A program made the translations under genes and the position numbers. Below the pieces are notes generated by a model. That model was not told the DNA's origin. It searched no databases and saw only the letters and a program-made list of their open reading frames with translations. From the NCBI GenBank assembly GCA_946807835.1, contig OX327697.1, positions 6,959,001 to 7,023,000 on the forward strand: a stretch of DNA of 64,000 bases. Direction: 5' to 3'. This stretch comes from Ailanthus altissimus. Its lineage: Eukaryota > Streptophyta > Magnoliopsida > Sapindales > Simaroubaceae. Below, piece after piece: positions 36,127 to 48,076 of this stretch (its first letter is position 1; each line of letters opens with the position of its first letter).

Positions 36127-36432
36127 GGGTCATAGGAGATCTTTTTTTGGCGATCTCCTCGAAACAGTAATTGAGGATTGCTTTTATTCGTCTTCTCTCC
36201 TAATAACGGCACTAGACCATTTTGTCATATAAAAAGCAAAAAGACCCTTACATGTGAGTTATAGGGGATCATTTTTTTACCATCTCCCCAAAATAGCAAT
36301 GGATGATTACTTTTGGTCGTCCCCTCTCCTAGTAACGGCACTAGATCATTTTATCATGTAATGAGCAACAAGATCCTTACATGTGGGTCACAGGGGATTA
36401 TTTTTTGCCATCTCCCTAAAATGGCAATGGAT
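36127..36432. repeat. About 2.5 tandem ~128-bp repeats
   Basis: Units share 'ggggatcattttttt...catctcc' and 'cctaataacggcactaga', starting near 36127, 36256 and 36385. They lie directly after the 46-bp array, in the Tat element between the antisense ORF and pol. Confidence 0.8.
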
Positions 36433-36651
36433 CGTGCTTCCCACGTTTAGAATCTTATTAATTCTTATATAGGAGCATTGGTCTCATTATTGTTATTAGT
36501 AATATGACAATATCGAATTTAATTTCATAAAGTAATTTTAGTAAGAGAATTGTCTAAAATATGGGAACAAAAAATAAAGAGAAAGAAAGTCATATATAGA
36601 ACTTTTTTAGCTTTGATATGTTTTGGGAGTCAGAATCGAGTTTCTATCTGT

Positions 36652-39440
36652 CTTACTATAATATCCAATCTCTATTAGTAGTATTGGTGTCTAAATTTCG
36701 GTATAGAGCAACAATACATCGTAGGGTTAATCGATTTTAACTCATCAAAAATATTTTTTTTTATGGTGCGCGTGAGAGATATTAGACCTAATTTAATAAT
36801 TTCACACTTGGTCCGAGTGTCAGACGGCCACAGAATATTTTTGAAATTTTTCTCTATTGGATTGAAAAAAGAAATTTTAATTTACTACATGAATTTTTAT
36901 TTAAGGGTTATGCATGGAACAAACCCTTGTTGAGAGACACAATCCATATATTAGAGAATGAACCAATTAGAGACAATTTCATGGATTGCCAAGTTGGAAG
37001 TCTAGTTAGTTCCTTTGACTATTCTAACTAAATAGTTACAAAAGAACTAATTACATACTTACTTTTTAACCAATGGTAAATTAGAAATTTAAAGTAAGTT
37101 AAGGGGCAAATTGGAAAATTGAGAGAGCACTATATAAAGGTGAAAGTGTGTAGAATTTTTTAGAGAGGAAAGCAAAATATCTTAGAGCTCAAGAGATGGA
37201 AATTTGGCCAAGAGAGGGTTGTACTGCTACAATAAAACTTAAAGTGATTTCATGATTTTTCATGCTTGATCAAGCTAAAATAAAGCCAAACACAAGTTCC
37301 TAAGATCAATTGAAGCTTCCGTTAGTGAAAATCCAAGGAAAAGAGGTAAGAAAACAATTGTTTTGTAATGATGATGTGTAATTTTCAAGATTTACTTCAA
37401 TTGATGTTCTTATGTGTATTCATGATTTAGATTGAGTGAATTCAAGTGTGGAGCTTAAAGGAGTCATCAAATTGAAGAAACTAGTAAGGTAAGAATTAGG
37501 GTTTTGGGTGACTTTGATGTAAAAACTTCAATTGGTTGTAATTAGGGCATTAGAATGAGATTGTCTTGATTTTGATGCTATTGGAACAAGAAATTGAGAA
37601 AAGAATTATGTTGGGTGAGTAGGGTAAAATTCGGCCACTTAGGGGATTATAGGGCTTGAGTTGTGTTTTGGTTAAATTGTTCTGTATAAACGGTGCCTTA
37701 TGTAAATTAAATGTATAGGGTTGATGGAAAAGAAAAAATGAAGAAAATAGGACATAATTGTCCATTTTGGTAAGGTGAATGGCAATTATGTCCAACAAAA
37801 GTTATAGGGTGTTAATCAATTTTTAATACATTGGATGGTGAATTTGATAAGATTGAAAGACTTTGTAAATGAAAATCAGAAAGTAGTATCCATCCGAGCT
37901 TTGTAAGCCGATTAGGGCGCTTATTAGTTAAATGAGATTTTAGCTTTTGTAAAGGTTCTAAATGTAATTTATGGCGTGTAGGTGAAGAAAATCGAGACCG
38001 GTAACGGAAGCAGAAGTCCGGACTAAATTGAGCTTGGAGCTATTGTGAATGAAAATCTGTCATTGTTTATCTTTCGTTTAATATGTTTTCGCATATTGAA
38101 ATTGTATGTTTTATATGCTTTTAATGCATAAACATGATTTACGATTTTGATATGTATCCATAAATACGCATTTACATGTTCGGTTTAAGAAATATTTTTA
38201 AAACTACTACATTAGTTTCAAAGGCCATTGGTACCCTAAAATTATAGTGGTAGTGATGGTTTAAGACCTGACCGGTATATCCTGTACACATTGGCAGGTA
38301 TTGGAGGGCGTGTCACTAACTCCAAAAAGTCGGGTTGTCAAGTCATGTGAGTCACTCTATATGTACTGGGTATTGTCTTGCTATATGTAAGCAATGTAGG
38401 ATTCCACTGTATAGCCAGTGAGATGTCTTGATATGTCACAATGGGTGTTGCTAGTTGAGACGCTCTATAACCTACTCACGTGTGCAGTGCTAGTTGAGTC
38501 ACTGAGTGAGTATAGAGTTTTAGAGTTACCATTGGTACAGTTTAGAAAGAAAATGGTCGAGCGATGGCTTTAATAGTTTTCGAGCTACCGAACGCATATT
38601 ATGCATTTATATGTATATGCTAGTTATTATGGCTTATAGATTTTGGATATTGTTTTCCAAATATGTAAATAAAACTCGCTCGATAAGATTTTATCGGCAT
38701 ATGATGTTAGAAACCATTTTATAGCTTTATACAAGTTTTAGAAGCGTGATTTATGCATGTCTTTTAGAATTTAATATCTATGCATAATTTTATTTTATTT
38801 GAAATCTTAAATGTACTCACTGAGCTCTTTTAGCTCACTCATTTTGTGTTTTATCTTTTCTATCCCCCTCCAAGTGCAAGCCTCGGTGCGCAAGTCGTTG
38901 ATTCTCCTACGACTAATTAATGGTTTAGTCAGACAATCATTTTGTAAATGTAAATGTGCTAAGTAGCACTCTTTTTACTTTTGTATAGTAGTTATAGGTT
39001 TGTGTATTTGTACATATGTTTTGGACAAACAAGAAGAGATTTCAATAATATGAGGATCGTTTCACTTTTTATTTGTATGCCAGTTTTATGATCAAAAATG
39101 AAATTGTTGAGTTGAGATGGATTTGGTTTTGAAAAGGGCCAGAGTTCCTATTTGGAGATATTGAGAAGCTGCATTGAAATAGAAGTGTAATTTTAATTGT
39201 AAGTTTTGTATTGGATTTTTAGAAAAATAAGGGAAACTCTGCCTGTTTTTTTTTTAAATTTAATAAATTATTTTCACGTATATTCTATAATTTTCTCAGT
39301 AATAGTAAGAATTAAAAAGGGGTTCGCCTTGCGAAATTTTTCAACTTACACAATTAAATTCTGAGGAACTTCCGTTGGGATGCCCGACAGGACTGCTGGG
39401 ATCTACAGTAAAGGGTCTCGAGGCGAGTCCTGTCACTTAC
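36652..39440. mobile_element. 2.8-kb gypsy solo LTR with target-site duplication CTTAC
   Basis: The LTR spans 36657-39435, flanked by CTTAC at 36652-36656 and 39436-39440. It ends ...GAGTCCTGTCA. The left end is TATAATATCC where TGTAATACCC would be expected, consistent with C-to-T/G-to-A decay of the usual TG. The length and 'taaatttcggta' near the start fit Tekay-type chromovirus LTRs. It interrupts the Tat pol remnant. There is no internal region. Confidence 0.8.
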
Positions 39441-40160
39441 AGTAAGAAGGCTCCCTTGTCTAGCTTCCATACGATTTTATAAGGACCTTCCCATATTTCT
39501 GCCAACTTTCTAACATTGTATTCTTTGTTAATGTCGAGTGCTTCTTGTAATAATACAAAGTCACCTTCATTAAGCTTACGCTTTTTTATTCTGCTGTTTT
39601 AGTGCTTTTTCATCTTTGCTTTATAAACTGCTGCATGGATTGCCGTGATTTCTCTAACTTCATCTGTTAAATCTTTTACTATGGTCAAGGCTTCGTCATT
39701 GAGTTCCAATTATATGATCCTCGTAATTAGGGTTGGGATGAAAGCTTCCATAGGAATGACTCTTCTCCCATTCATTTGAGAGTATGGTGAGGTTCCCGTT
39801 AACCTGTTTTCAATAGTTTTGTAGGCCTAGAGCACTCTTAAAACTCTTTGAGCTATCTGCTTTTTTTTCATTCTAGTCTCTTCCGTAGAATTGTAAAAAT
39901 CGTTCGATTGAAAATTTCAGCCTAACCGTTCCCAAATGGATAGCTACAAGAGAAAAAATGCTATTGTATTTTGAATTTACTACAAAATAAAGTAACAACC
40001 GCACTTACAAATTGTTTTCCATTTTCAAATATGATTCTCAATGGCATACCGATGATTTGGAGATGTCTTCTCGACTTTGTTCACCGCGATGATAGAGGTT
40101 TCTTTTGATTCAATGTCAACCATAGACATATCTGATCCATTGCATGGATTTCTAGTTAAT
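39441..40160 (-). pseudogene. Tat integrase C-terminal remnant
   Basis: On the minus strand the sequence gives 'GTSPYSQMNGRRVIPMEAFIPTL' in two runs, then a 'KRKLNEGDFVLL' segment and 'NVRKLAEIWEGPYKIVWKLDKGAFLL', the C-terminal module of Tat-lineage integrases. Stops interrupt it. The preceding integrase core, RT and RNase H are missing between here and gag. Confidence 0.75.
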
Positions 40161-41079
40161 TAATTTAAAAAAAGTGAAATTCTTGCGAAATAAATACTTA
40201 TGGTAAGGAGTGAAAGGTCTGACAGTCTTCTTGTAAGCTTATGCCATTATCTTTGATTCGTAATTCCTGATCTCACTTAATTCTCTGTTGAAGCGTAGAG
40301 GAAGTTTTGAATGAATTTAGTGTCACCTTGCCTTATCAAAAATGAATCTGATGTAGTCCTCTTGATTTTTCGATTTCGCAGATACTGCTTGATAAACAAT
40401 TCAGTCAGCTCTTCGAACAAAGGAATAGAATTTGATTTTATATTTTAGAACCACATTTAAGCGGGTCCTTTTAAGCTTGATGGAAACACTATACACTCTA
40501 ACTCCGTCATAGGCGTGCATGATTATCCTTGAGTTGAACTGTAAGATATGTTCCTCTGGGTTAGTAGTTCCATTAAACAAGTGAAAATTAACGATGCTGA
40601 AGTTTTTTGGCTTTGGGGCGAGCTCTATGGCGTCAGTGAAAGAATCCTGATTTATCATTTTTTCTATTACGAAAACATCGTCTGCATGCTTTGCTCTGTT
40701 CTTTTGAGTATACATGTTTTCTATCTCTTTCATAATAGTGGCCTTCATGTCCTCTTTTTCTTTTAATTCCTAGGAGTTTTAGATTAGGTTCCTAATCAGC
40801 AGTGGTATTCAACCCTACCTTCTCAAGAACCCTCTTGGACTTTTGAGTCATATTGGGGGGAGTATGTGAATTTGCTGGGAATTGTACCAAGTCTTCTTCT
40901 TTGTTCTTGTCGTTTTCATCCCCTTGCAGTGTCTTTATTCTGTCACAGAGCTCTAGGTTCTCGTTTTGATAACTTTTAATCTTTTCATTCAATCTTGTGA
41001 AAAGTACAGTTGCTCTAGGGGTGAGTTCATCGTCGAGGGCTGCGATCTTGGGAAAAGAACCCATCGGGTAGATTCCCAA
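40161..41079 (-). pseudogene. Tat gag remnant
   Basis: Minus-strand stretches 41079-40792 and 40748-40401 carry a charged N-terminal coil and then the gag core entry PKPKNFSIVNFHLFNGTTNPEEHI, with 'HAYDGVRVYSVS' after it. This is the layout of Tat/Ogre gags (the 'Y-DG-x-DP-x-H' block). The frame breaks near 40401 and decays. It passes straight into integrase sequence near 40160, a deletion of most of pol. Confidence 0.7.
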
Positions 41080-41188
41080 GTTTGGTAAGGTTGCTTGGTT
41101 ACGTAGTCATATTTTGTTAGTTGTTCTGGTAAAATATTCTAGTAGTTTCAAGATGAAAGTGTTTGAGTGAGAAAGTTTTGCAATAACT

Positions 41189-41206
41189 TTCCCATAGATT
41201 GTGCCA
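41189..41206 (-). other. Decayed Tat primer-binding site
   Basis: The minus strand reads TGGCACAATCTATGGGAA one base inside the LTR. It differs from the TGGCGCCGTCTGTGGGAA commonly seen in Tat elements at four positions, three of them G-to-A. The consensus is from memory. Confidence 0.6.
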
Positions 41207-41207
41207 T

Positions 41208-41563
41208 TGATGTTCCTAATTTGGGAACCTTGAGAAATTACTTCTGTGCCCTTAGATCTTTAAAAGAATTTTAAGAATGGCTTGTCTTCTACCTTTGAAT
41301 GGTTCTGTAAGTATTTTGGAACAATGTCATCTTTTTAAAAAAAAAATACTTCAACACTCAAGTTAATAATAGATAAAAAAAATTTAATGCGGTGTGTAGA
41401 GAGTATTTAACAAGCAAACAAGAGGTTATTGCTTTTTTGGTGATCAGATGCTCTCGAAGATTATTCAAAAATCTCAAGAATGCTTCTAGAATTTTTTGTT
41501 ATAATGACTCTTTTAATTAAATTTGCAAATCATATTAGACTTTTCCCTGTTATAAGCCCAACA
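41208..41563 (-). repeat. 5' LTR of the Tat element (shortened)
   Basis: It matches 17734-18530 at both ends but lacks about 400 bp of its middle. It is followed by AGATT (41564-41568). Confidence 0.8.
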
Positions 41564-41568
41564 AGATT

Positions 41569-41682
41569 AATAACCCTTCTATTGATAATAGTAATATATC
41601 TGAGTAAATATACGATACTGTTTAAGTTTACTGATAAGCGATACTACTGGTAATTTTAAGCTCCTTATATAAGCTCCTAACA
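41569..41682 (-). repeat. Remaining part of the copia B 5' LTR
   Basis: It ends ...AAGCTCCTAACA, the complement of a copia-style TGTTAGGAGC LTR start. Together with about 17575-17733 it reconstitutes one LTR once the Tat element is removed. Confidence 0.6.
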
Positions 41683-42578
41683 TCTTGCTTCTGTTTAGGA
41701 CTGCTAACATGGACTACTAGTATAGATTGTTCTCTAACACTATTCCACTATTTGTTTTAAATTGTCTATTACACTTTCTAAAAATTATCATTAGATGACT
41801 ATTACTGCTTAGCATGCATTGGTCATTAATATGATATAATATGATTTACTCAGAACATGACTGAGATGATTCAAAGTTGTAATATGAAAAAGTGTATATT
41901 CAAAGTTAAAAGTAGTATTTAAAACATTCTACTATCAAATTGCATGAAATTAAGTGATGAAAATTTAAATAAAATATTTAACTTATTAAGAGAATATAGT
42001 TGAGCAATAATATTGCGAAACAATTTGAAATTGTTGTAGCTTTTAAAATAATCACAGTTAGATGTATTGAAGAAACAATCAGCTGTAAAGAGAAGTAATT
42101 ATATATTTGATAAATTATGTTTTTGAAAGTGCTGTAAAATTCAAAAGCAGTTTATATGCGTTTGGTAAATTATATTGTTGTATAGTGTGAAAATTGATAT
42201 GACTAAAATACACACTGAATATATTTATATGATCATGATCATGATGAGAGTAGTAGTTATTATCACGTTATATGTTGAATTTATTATTACTTTTTTTACA
42301 TTTATTTTCTCAATCATATTATGCCACATCAAGTAGTATAAATAAATTAAATAATATTATATTTTTTAAATAATATTTTAAATTAATGTCAAGCACATTG
42401 GGTGATGAAATAATACGAATTTTAAAATCACTCGTTACATTATTTCACCACCCAATAACTATGTGATATTTTAAATAAAAAATTTTAAAATATTATTTAA
42501 AAAATATAGGATTACTTAATTAAATTTATATGATTAATTTGTACATATAATACTATTGTTCAATTTCAAGTTTTGGCA

Positions 42579-42627
<49 letters not shown>

Positions 42628-44200
42628 ATGATCTAGTAGACTACGTAACTTATCATATATAAACGAGACAAGTGAGTTGTGTCGGGCTAGTATGGCCCAT
42701 AAAATTTGAGAACATATAAACTGGGCAATGGTCAGCTATTATTTTTTGACAATGCTCTAACAATTAAAATGCTCAAATTTTACATGAATAGATTTTATTT
42801 TTTATAATTTATAAAATAGTGGAATCATTTTTTATTTAAAAAAATTAGAAAATGGACCAAAATGGTGGTGAGGCCGCCGCCCGCCGTCAAACTGGGGGCG
42901 GAGACTTGCACCGCCCCATCATTTAATGATGTTGCGGCACCGTCCTTCCCCACCATTTTAGTCTATTTTTTGGTCTTTTTTACCAAAAATATCTCATTAT
43001 TATATAGATTAAAAAAATATAATTTAGTAATATAAATTTGACATTTTTTAGTGTCCATTGTCGTCGAAACATAGTGGCCGTTGACAGGCCGATCACTATT
43101 TTCTAGTGATGGTGGGATAGTTAATTAAAATATTTATTTGTTTTTATTTTATTTTAAAATATTTATTTTATTTTTATTTTATTTTTATTTTATTTTAAAA
43201 TATAATCTAATTACATATAAAAATACCTACGTGATCCAGAGGTATTTTAGTACTTTATTCATTTTGACCTATTAACCATTAACATAAATAGTTTCGATCA
43301 TTTTGATAGGAGTTTTCATAACTTTTTTAAAACTTTGAAGGTCTTTTAATCCCTTTCATTAAACTTCGGGAGTCTATATATCCTTTATCCTTTTTATTTA
43401 GATATTCATTGTTTTAAATTAGAAATTAAAAATTGAAATTTTGAAATTATTATTTATTTTACCAAATATTTTTTAAAAAATATATTATTACAATACGCTA
43501 AGTTCAATTTAAAATTTAATGTAAATTGAATTGAAATCATAAAATTCAGGATATTATCATGAATAACCTTAAGTTATCACTTAATTTTAATAATACTTAT
43601 TAGTTTAAAAAAATATGCACTAATATTTAGTCATTATAGAATATTTTATTAAAATTAACAGAATTGTGTGAAAAAATTAAATTACCTTTTTAAATTAAAA
43701 AATAATAATAAAATGACTACTTTACTCATACACAACATATAGGAGGCACAATTTTCTTATAAAAATTTGAAGTTTTCAATCCTAAATTAATAATTTTCTT
43801 GTCTTTTAATTTTTATTTTAAAAAATTAATAATATAATAAATCCAAAATTTTCTCCAAAAATATTAATTACAAATTCAATCCTTTCCCATTCAAAATTCA
43901 AGAGCTGCGCATAAACTTCTTCAAAATTTACAACAAACAAATAACTCAATAACTTTGTGTTTTAACTGAAATAATGGTATAATTAAGTAAAAGCTATTGA
44001 GTAAAACAAGAGTAATAAAGTGAGAAAAAAAAAGTGCTCAACAAGTTATCTCTTGGTTAAAAAGTTTTACATGTATATCAATTTATTACTCCGAAGAAAG
44101 AATATATTAGTAAAGGTGAAATGAGAAAGTTACACCTATAAATAAAATTTTTAACATAAAAATTGTTGTGGATATCAAGTTATGCTCTTTAGTTTAACAC
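41683..44200. other. Non-coding AT-rich stretch with foldbacks
   Basis: No ORF or element with coding homology is visible. A foldback MITE-like element has arms at 42344-42415 and 42432-42526, sharing 'gggtgatgaaataat' and its complement. An (AT)n(AG)n microsatellite lies at 42579-42627. A GC-rich hairpin has arms at 42846-42881 and 42933-42970, with 'aaaatggtggtgagg' against 'ccccaccatttt'. Confidence 0.7.
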
Positions 44201-45040
44201 TTTTACGGTATTAACTAAACCATGACTTTAATATCCCTTTTATTCTATGAGCAGCAGAAAATCATAACTCACATCATAAGTAAGAACATATAAGATCAAC
44301 ACACCAATAAAGATTAAAAAAAATAAATCAATTAACAAAACACAATATATACGTAGTTCAACCCAAAATTGTCTACGTCTACGGAGGATCCATGATCCAA
44401 CTTCTTATTGTTGATATAGATTACTAAGTATCTTTTTACATCATCAATGATCTTACAAGACCCCTTAATATCTCTCATAGAGACCTCTAAGTATCTACCA
44501 TTAATCACCATGACTCCCCAAGACCTCTTAGTATCTCCTCATAAGAGATTTTTACAATGAATACAAGAATAGCCCTAGCATCTAAGCCAAAAAGATTTAT
44601 GGTGTTTCTTTTGTTCACTTAAGAACCAAATAAAAATACTCCATAAATGTTACACCCTAGTGCACCACGCACTTAGTGCCTACCTAACTCCTCTATTCTC
44701 TCTTATGGTTATATCTTAAAACCTTAGATGTCTACCTTTCTCTTGTGTTTAGAAGGGTTTATATAGTGAATAAAACACTCTTAGAAATCCTAAACCTAGT
44801 TAAAATAAAAGTTCTTACTTGTAGAAGTCCTAATCCACTTAAAGAAGTCAATTGAGCCAAAATAGGAAATATCCTAAAGTTGTGGCGTAAATAATAACTA
44901 CGTGAACAGTAAACAGGGGGTGAACAATGCCTAATAATAGTACTCCACCGTGAACAGTACCCCGTCGCAACGCCCACAGTGCTCACCGTAAACAATATTG
45001 CTGTGTGAACAGTACCCATTCTTTTTTGCTTTCCATTTTT
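44200..45040. repeat. Probable LTR remnant with GTGAACAGTA repeats
   Basis: It contains 'tacgtagttcaacccaaaattg', resembling a word common in plant copia LTRs, and four to five 'gtgaacagta'-like words at 44900-45016. No termini were found. Confidence 0.35.
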
Positions 45041-45240
45041 CTCATCCTTTGTACACCCAATGCGTATTTGACTTCATAATGACTCTCCTCTTAATATTCA
45101 TCTCAATTTTTACTCATACAAGATTGTTGAATCACCAATTTCTAATAAAGACACTACCCAGATTTCTTTGTCATCAAAAAAACTTAATGTCGTGGTGGCA
45201 AGTCTCTAATCATTCTCTGTTAGCCTCCTCTATATTTAGC

Positions 45241-45409
45241 CAATTGTTGGAATTGTACAGACAGCTTCACCCATTTGAAACCGATCTAGGAAACCAAACC
45301 CATAAAAGAGAACAGTAGTTTTGCCAGCATTATCGAGACCAAGAACCAGAATCCTCCCCTCTTTATTGCCAAAGAGCGAAGAGAACATTCACGTAAACAA
45401 AATACCCAT
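45241..45409 (-). pseudogene. ARL1-like small GTPase gene fragment (first exon)
   Basis: On the minus strand from the ATG at 45409: MGILFT, a TGA, then [25 protein letters not shown], a diverged patch, and [14 protein letters not shown]. This is the N-terminus of a plant ARF/ARL1 GTPase, including the P-loop GLDNAGKT that binds GTP and the switch I region. The stop replaces the arginine usual after MGILFT. The sequence after IPTIG is not recognisable, so it is either a single-exon fragment or a broken gene copy. ARL1 acts at the trans-Golgi; this fragment should not be functional. Confidence 0.85.
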
Positions 45410-45983
45410 ATTTTTTATTTGACTTCTTAGCGCATGAACTATAACAGATCAGAAAAATCAAGCTTTTAGATCAAATCTGTAAAGCAAAGCCATTGAAGAA
45501 GAAGACCCAGTAGGAGAGCAAGGCAAAACTATGAACAACAAAAATAAAACAAAATTCCTATTTTAAAAACACTCGTAATCTGAGACGGGTTACGGCCCAT
45601 GACTTTGATAGCCTTGAATTCCGCATCACAGCAGAGGAAAACATCAAGGAGATTTCGGAGCCAAGAAATTGAAAGAAGGGGATCAGTTGGGGTTTCATTG
45701 GAATGTTGTGGTGATAGTTGACGTTGGCCTCACTGTCATCCCCCGCTTCTTCATCCACCCACCTGAAACGCTTTCTTCCCTGCAGCCCAAGTCTGCGAAA
45801 AGATCCGACCTGACCCAAGTATCATCCCGATCATTAACTTGTCGAGCACTGGCTCCGAGTAGCTGCGACCAAAAATTATAGAAAAGATGTCATGTACGTC
45901 GCGTGAGCTAGGGTTCTTCAGATTACCAATCACGAGATTGAAGTTGGATTTTGAGGCGTATAATCCGAGGTATAAAAGGGTAT
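45410..45983. other. Sequence between ARL1 fragment and copia C, unidentified
   Basis: Base composition is closer to genic here. Overlapping short ORFs on both strands (45558-45818, 45669-45881, 45751-45999) have no family that I recognise. It may be upstream host-gene sequence copied with the ARL1 fragment. Confidence 0.4.
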
Positions 45984-46501
45984 TGTAAATACAACCCAAG
46001 ACTTAATAATCTGTACTAAGAATCAAATAATACACAAAGCAGAAACTAATTACACACCAAAACTAGAGTTTATAGTGATTCAGTCACACAATATGATCTA
46101 CATCTACTTTAGCTCAATAAGAAACTTAATCTGCACTATTATGATGAAGTATTATGATAAAGTGTTACAATCCTAAGAGATTACAAACTCTTATTAGTAT
46201 TTATTGGACTCGATCTATACAAAAAATTCACAAGCTTTATAATCGATTTACCCTAAGAACAGTAAACCCCAGACCAACAAGAGAGAGAACCAAAAAACGA
46301 GAGAAACTCTAGAAAGCGATTACAACCACACACCTTTACACATAAGAAAAATACAAATATATAGTAAACCAAAATGACATCGTATAAACCTAGGGTTACA
46401 ACACTTATATTCACAAAATTTAAAATGCCCTTATGTACCTAAATGACTCATAAGTTTCTGATATAAAGTGTGCATTTATTTTGGGAACCATATTTTTTAC
46501 A

Positions 46502-48076
46502 TATTCCACTTTGGTTTCTAAATTGAATGCTCCTACTACAGTGCAGATCTTCACTTCATGCATCATAGTTTCAGTCTTATGCTCTTTTCAACCTCTGTCA
46601 ATATTCAGCAAGTTTAAGCACAAATTAAACTTGCCTTATGGCAGTACCTTTGTACTTATATCTACTAGATTGTCCTCTGTAGAGATCTTTTTAACAATCA
46701 CCTGTCCTCTTGCAATAATATCCCTAATAAAATGAAACTTTATATCAATATGCTTAATGAATAGGATTTTTACACAACTGTAATGTACGTTAACTATCAA
46801 TATATATAGTTACAGTTTTATTTAATATATTTAATTCATTTAGTAAACCTTGTAACCATATGCCCTCTTTTACAGCCTCTGTTAAAATAATATACTCTAC
46901 TTTAGTACTTGAAAGTGCTATAATTTGCTGAAGTTGAGACTTCCAACTCACACAAAGTGAAGTAATAAGATGTTGTTAACCTTCTTTTATTTCAGTCCCC
47001 TGTAAAATCAGAATCTACATACTCAACTAACTCAATATCACAATTAGTATTCTTATACAAAAAACCAATGTTAACTGGCCCCTTAATATATCTTAGTAAC
47101 TATTTTATACTTGACCATTGTACTTTCTCAGGGTTTGACATAAACCTACTTAAAACACTAATAGAATGAGCCAAATCTAATCTTGTACAAATCATTAAGT
47201 ACATGATAGATCCTACTGCATTTGAATAAGGTATAGTACTCATTTCCTATCTTTCTTTATCTATGGCAGGGTACTGTTTTGTAGAAAATTAAAAATGTCC
47301 AAATTGAGGTATATATACAGGTTTAGAATCAAACATATTAAACCTCTTTAGGCTTTTTTAATTAAGTTCTTTGAGACAAAAATAGTTTATGAATTTTTCT
47401 ATCCCTAACTATATTAATACCCAAACTTTTCTCAGCCTGTCCAAGATCTTTTATATCAAATTAGATGTTAAAAGACCCTTCAATTTAATTATTTCTTATT
47501 TATTACTACTAGTCAACAGCATATCATCAACATATAGTAACAAATAAACCTCATCTGTATTACATGTTCCTTTAAAATAAAAATAGTTGTCAAAACTATT
47601 TTTTTTTAAAGCAAATATTAACTATAAAAGCATCAAATTTTTTACACCATTGTCTAGATAATTGTTTCAGTCTATAAAGTGATTTTTTTTAAGTAAACAT
47701 ACAGAATCTGCTTTATCTTTTTCTTCAAATCCAAGGGGTTGTACCATATAAATTGTTTCATCTAATTCACCAAGCAAAAAAGTAATTTTGACATCCAATT
47801 GTTTTAATTCTCAATTAAAATTAGATACCAAAGACAAAATTAGTTTTATAGTAGTTTATTTTACTACAGGTGAAAAAGTTTCATTATAATCTATTCCTTT
47901 CTTTTGTGAGAAACCCCTTGCTACTAGTTTGGCCTTAAATCTAATAGGTTCAGTTAATGTATTTCCTTCGTTATTTTATATATCTATTTACAACCCACTG
48001 GTTTCTATTTTAATAGTCTAGGAACTAAAATTCAAGTTTTATTTTGCATTAAAGACTTCATTTTATCACACATAAC
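46502..48076 (-). pseudogene. Copia C RT/RNase H relic
   Basis: The minus strand from 48076 starts at VMCDKMKSLMQNKTW, continues with RT remnants including 'QLDVKITFLLGELDETIYM' and 'QPLGFEEKDK' (about 47820-47720), and ends with RNase H-like 'STKVEYIILTEAVKEGIWLQ' near 46900. Stops and shifts abound. Confidence 0.75.

Larger units (their letters stand above)
17734..41563 (-). mobile_element. Tat/Ogre-like gypsy element, internally deleted, with nested insertions
   Basis: Two similar LTRs in the same orientation (17734-18530 and 41208-41563) are flanked by AGATT. A polypurine tract, a primer-binding site and gag all agree on minus orientation. Internal parts in minus order are gag, the C-terminal part of integrase, tandem-repeat regions, then an antisense ORF, a layout described for the Tat lineage. 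Without the 12.4-kb Athila element and two solo LTRs the element is about 7.9 kb. RT and RNase H are missing, so it is non-autonomous. Confidence 0.8.

Noticed and set aside
35884..36212. Three overlapping minus-strand ORFs rich in Leu, Thr and Trp
   Set aside because: They exist because the 46-bp repeat period leaves frames open; the peptides are repeat translations.
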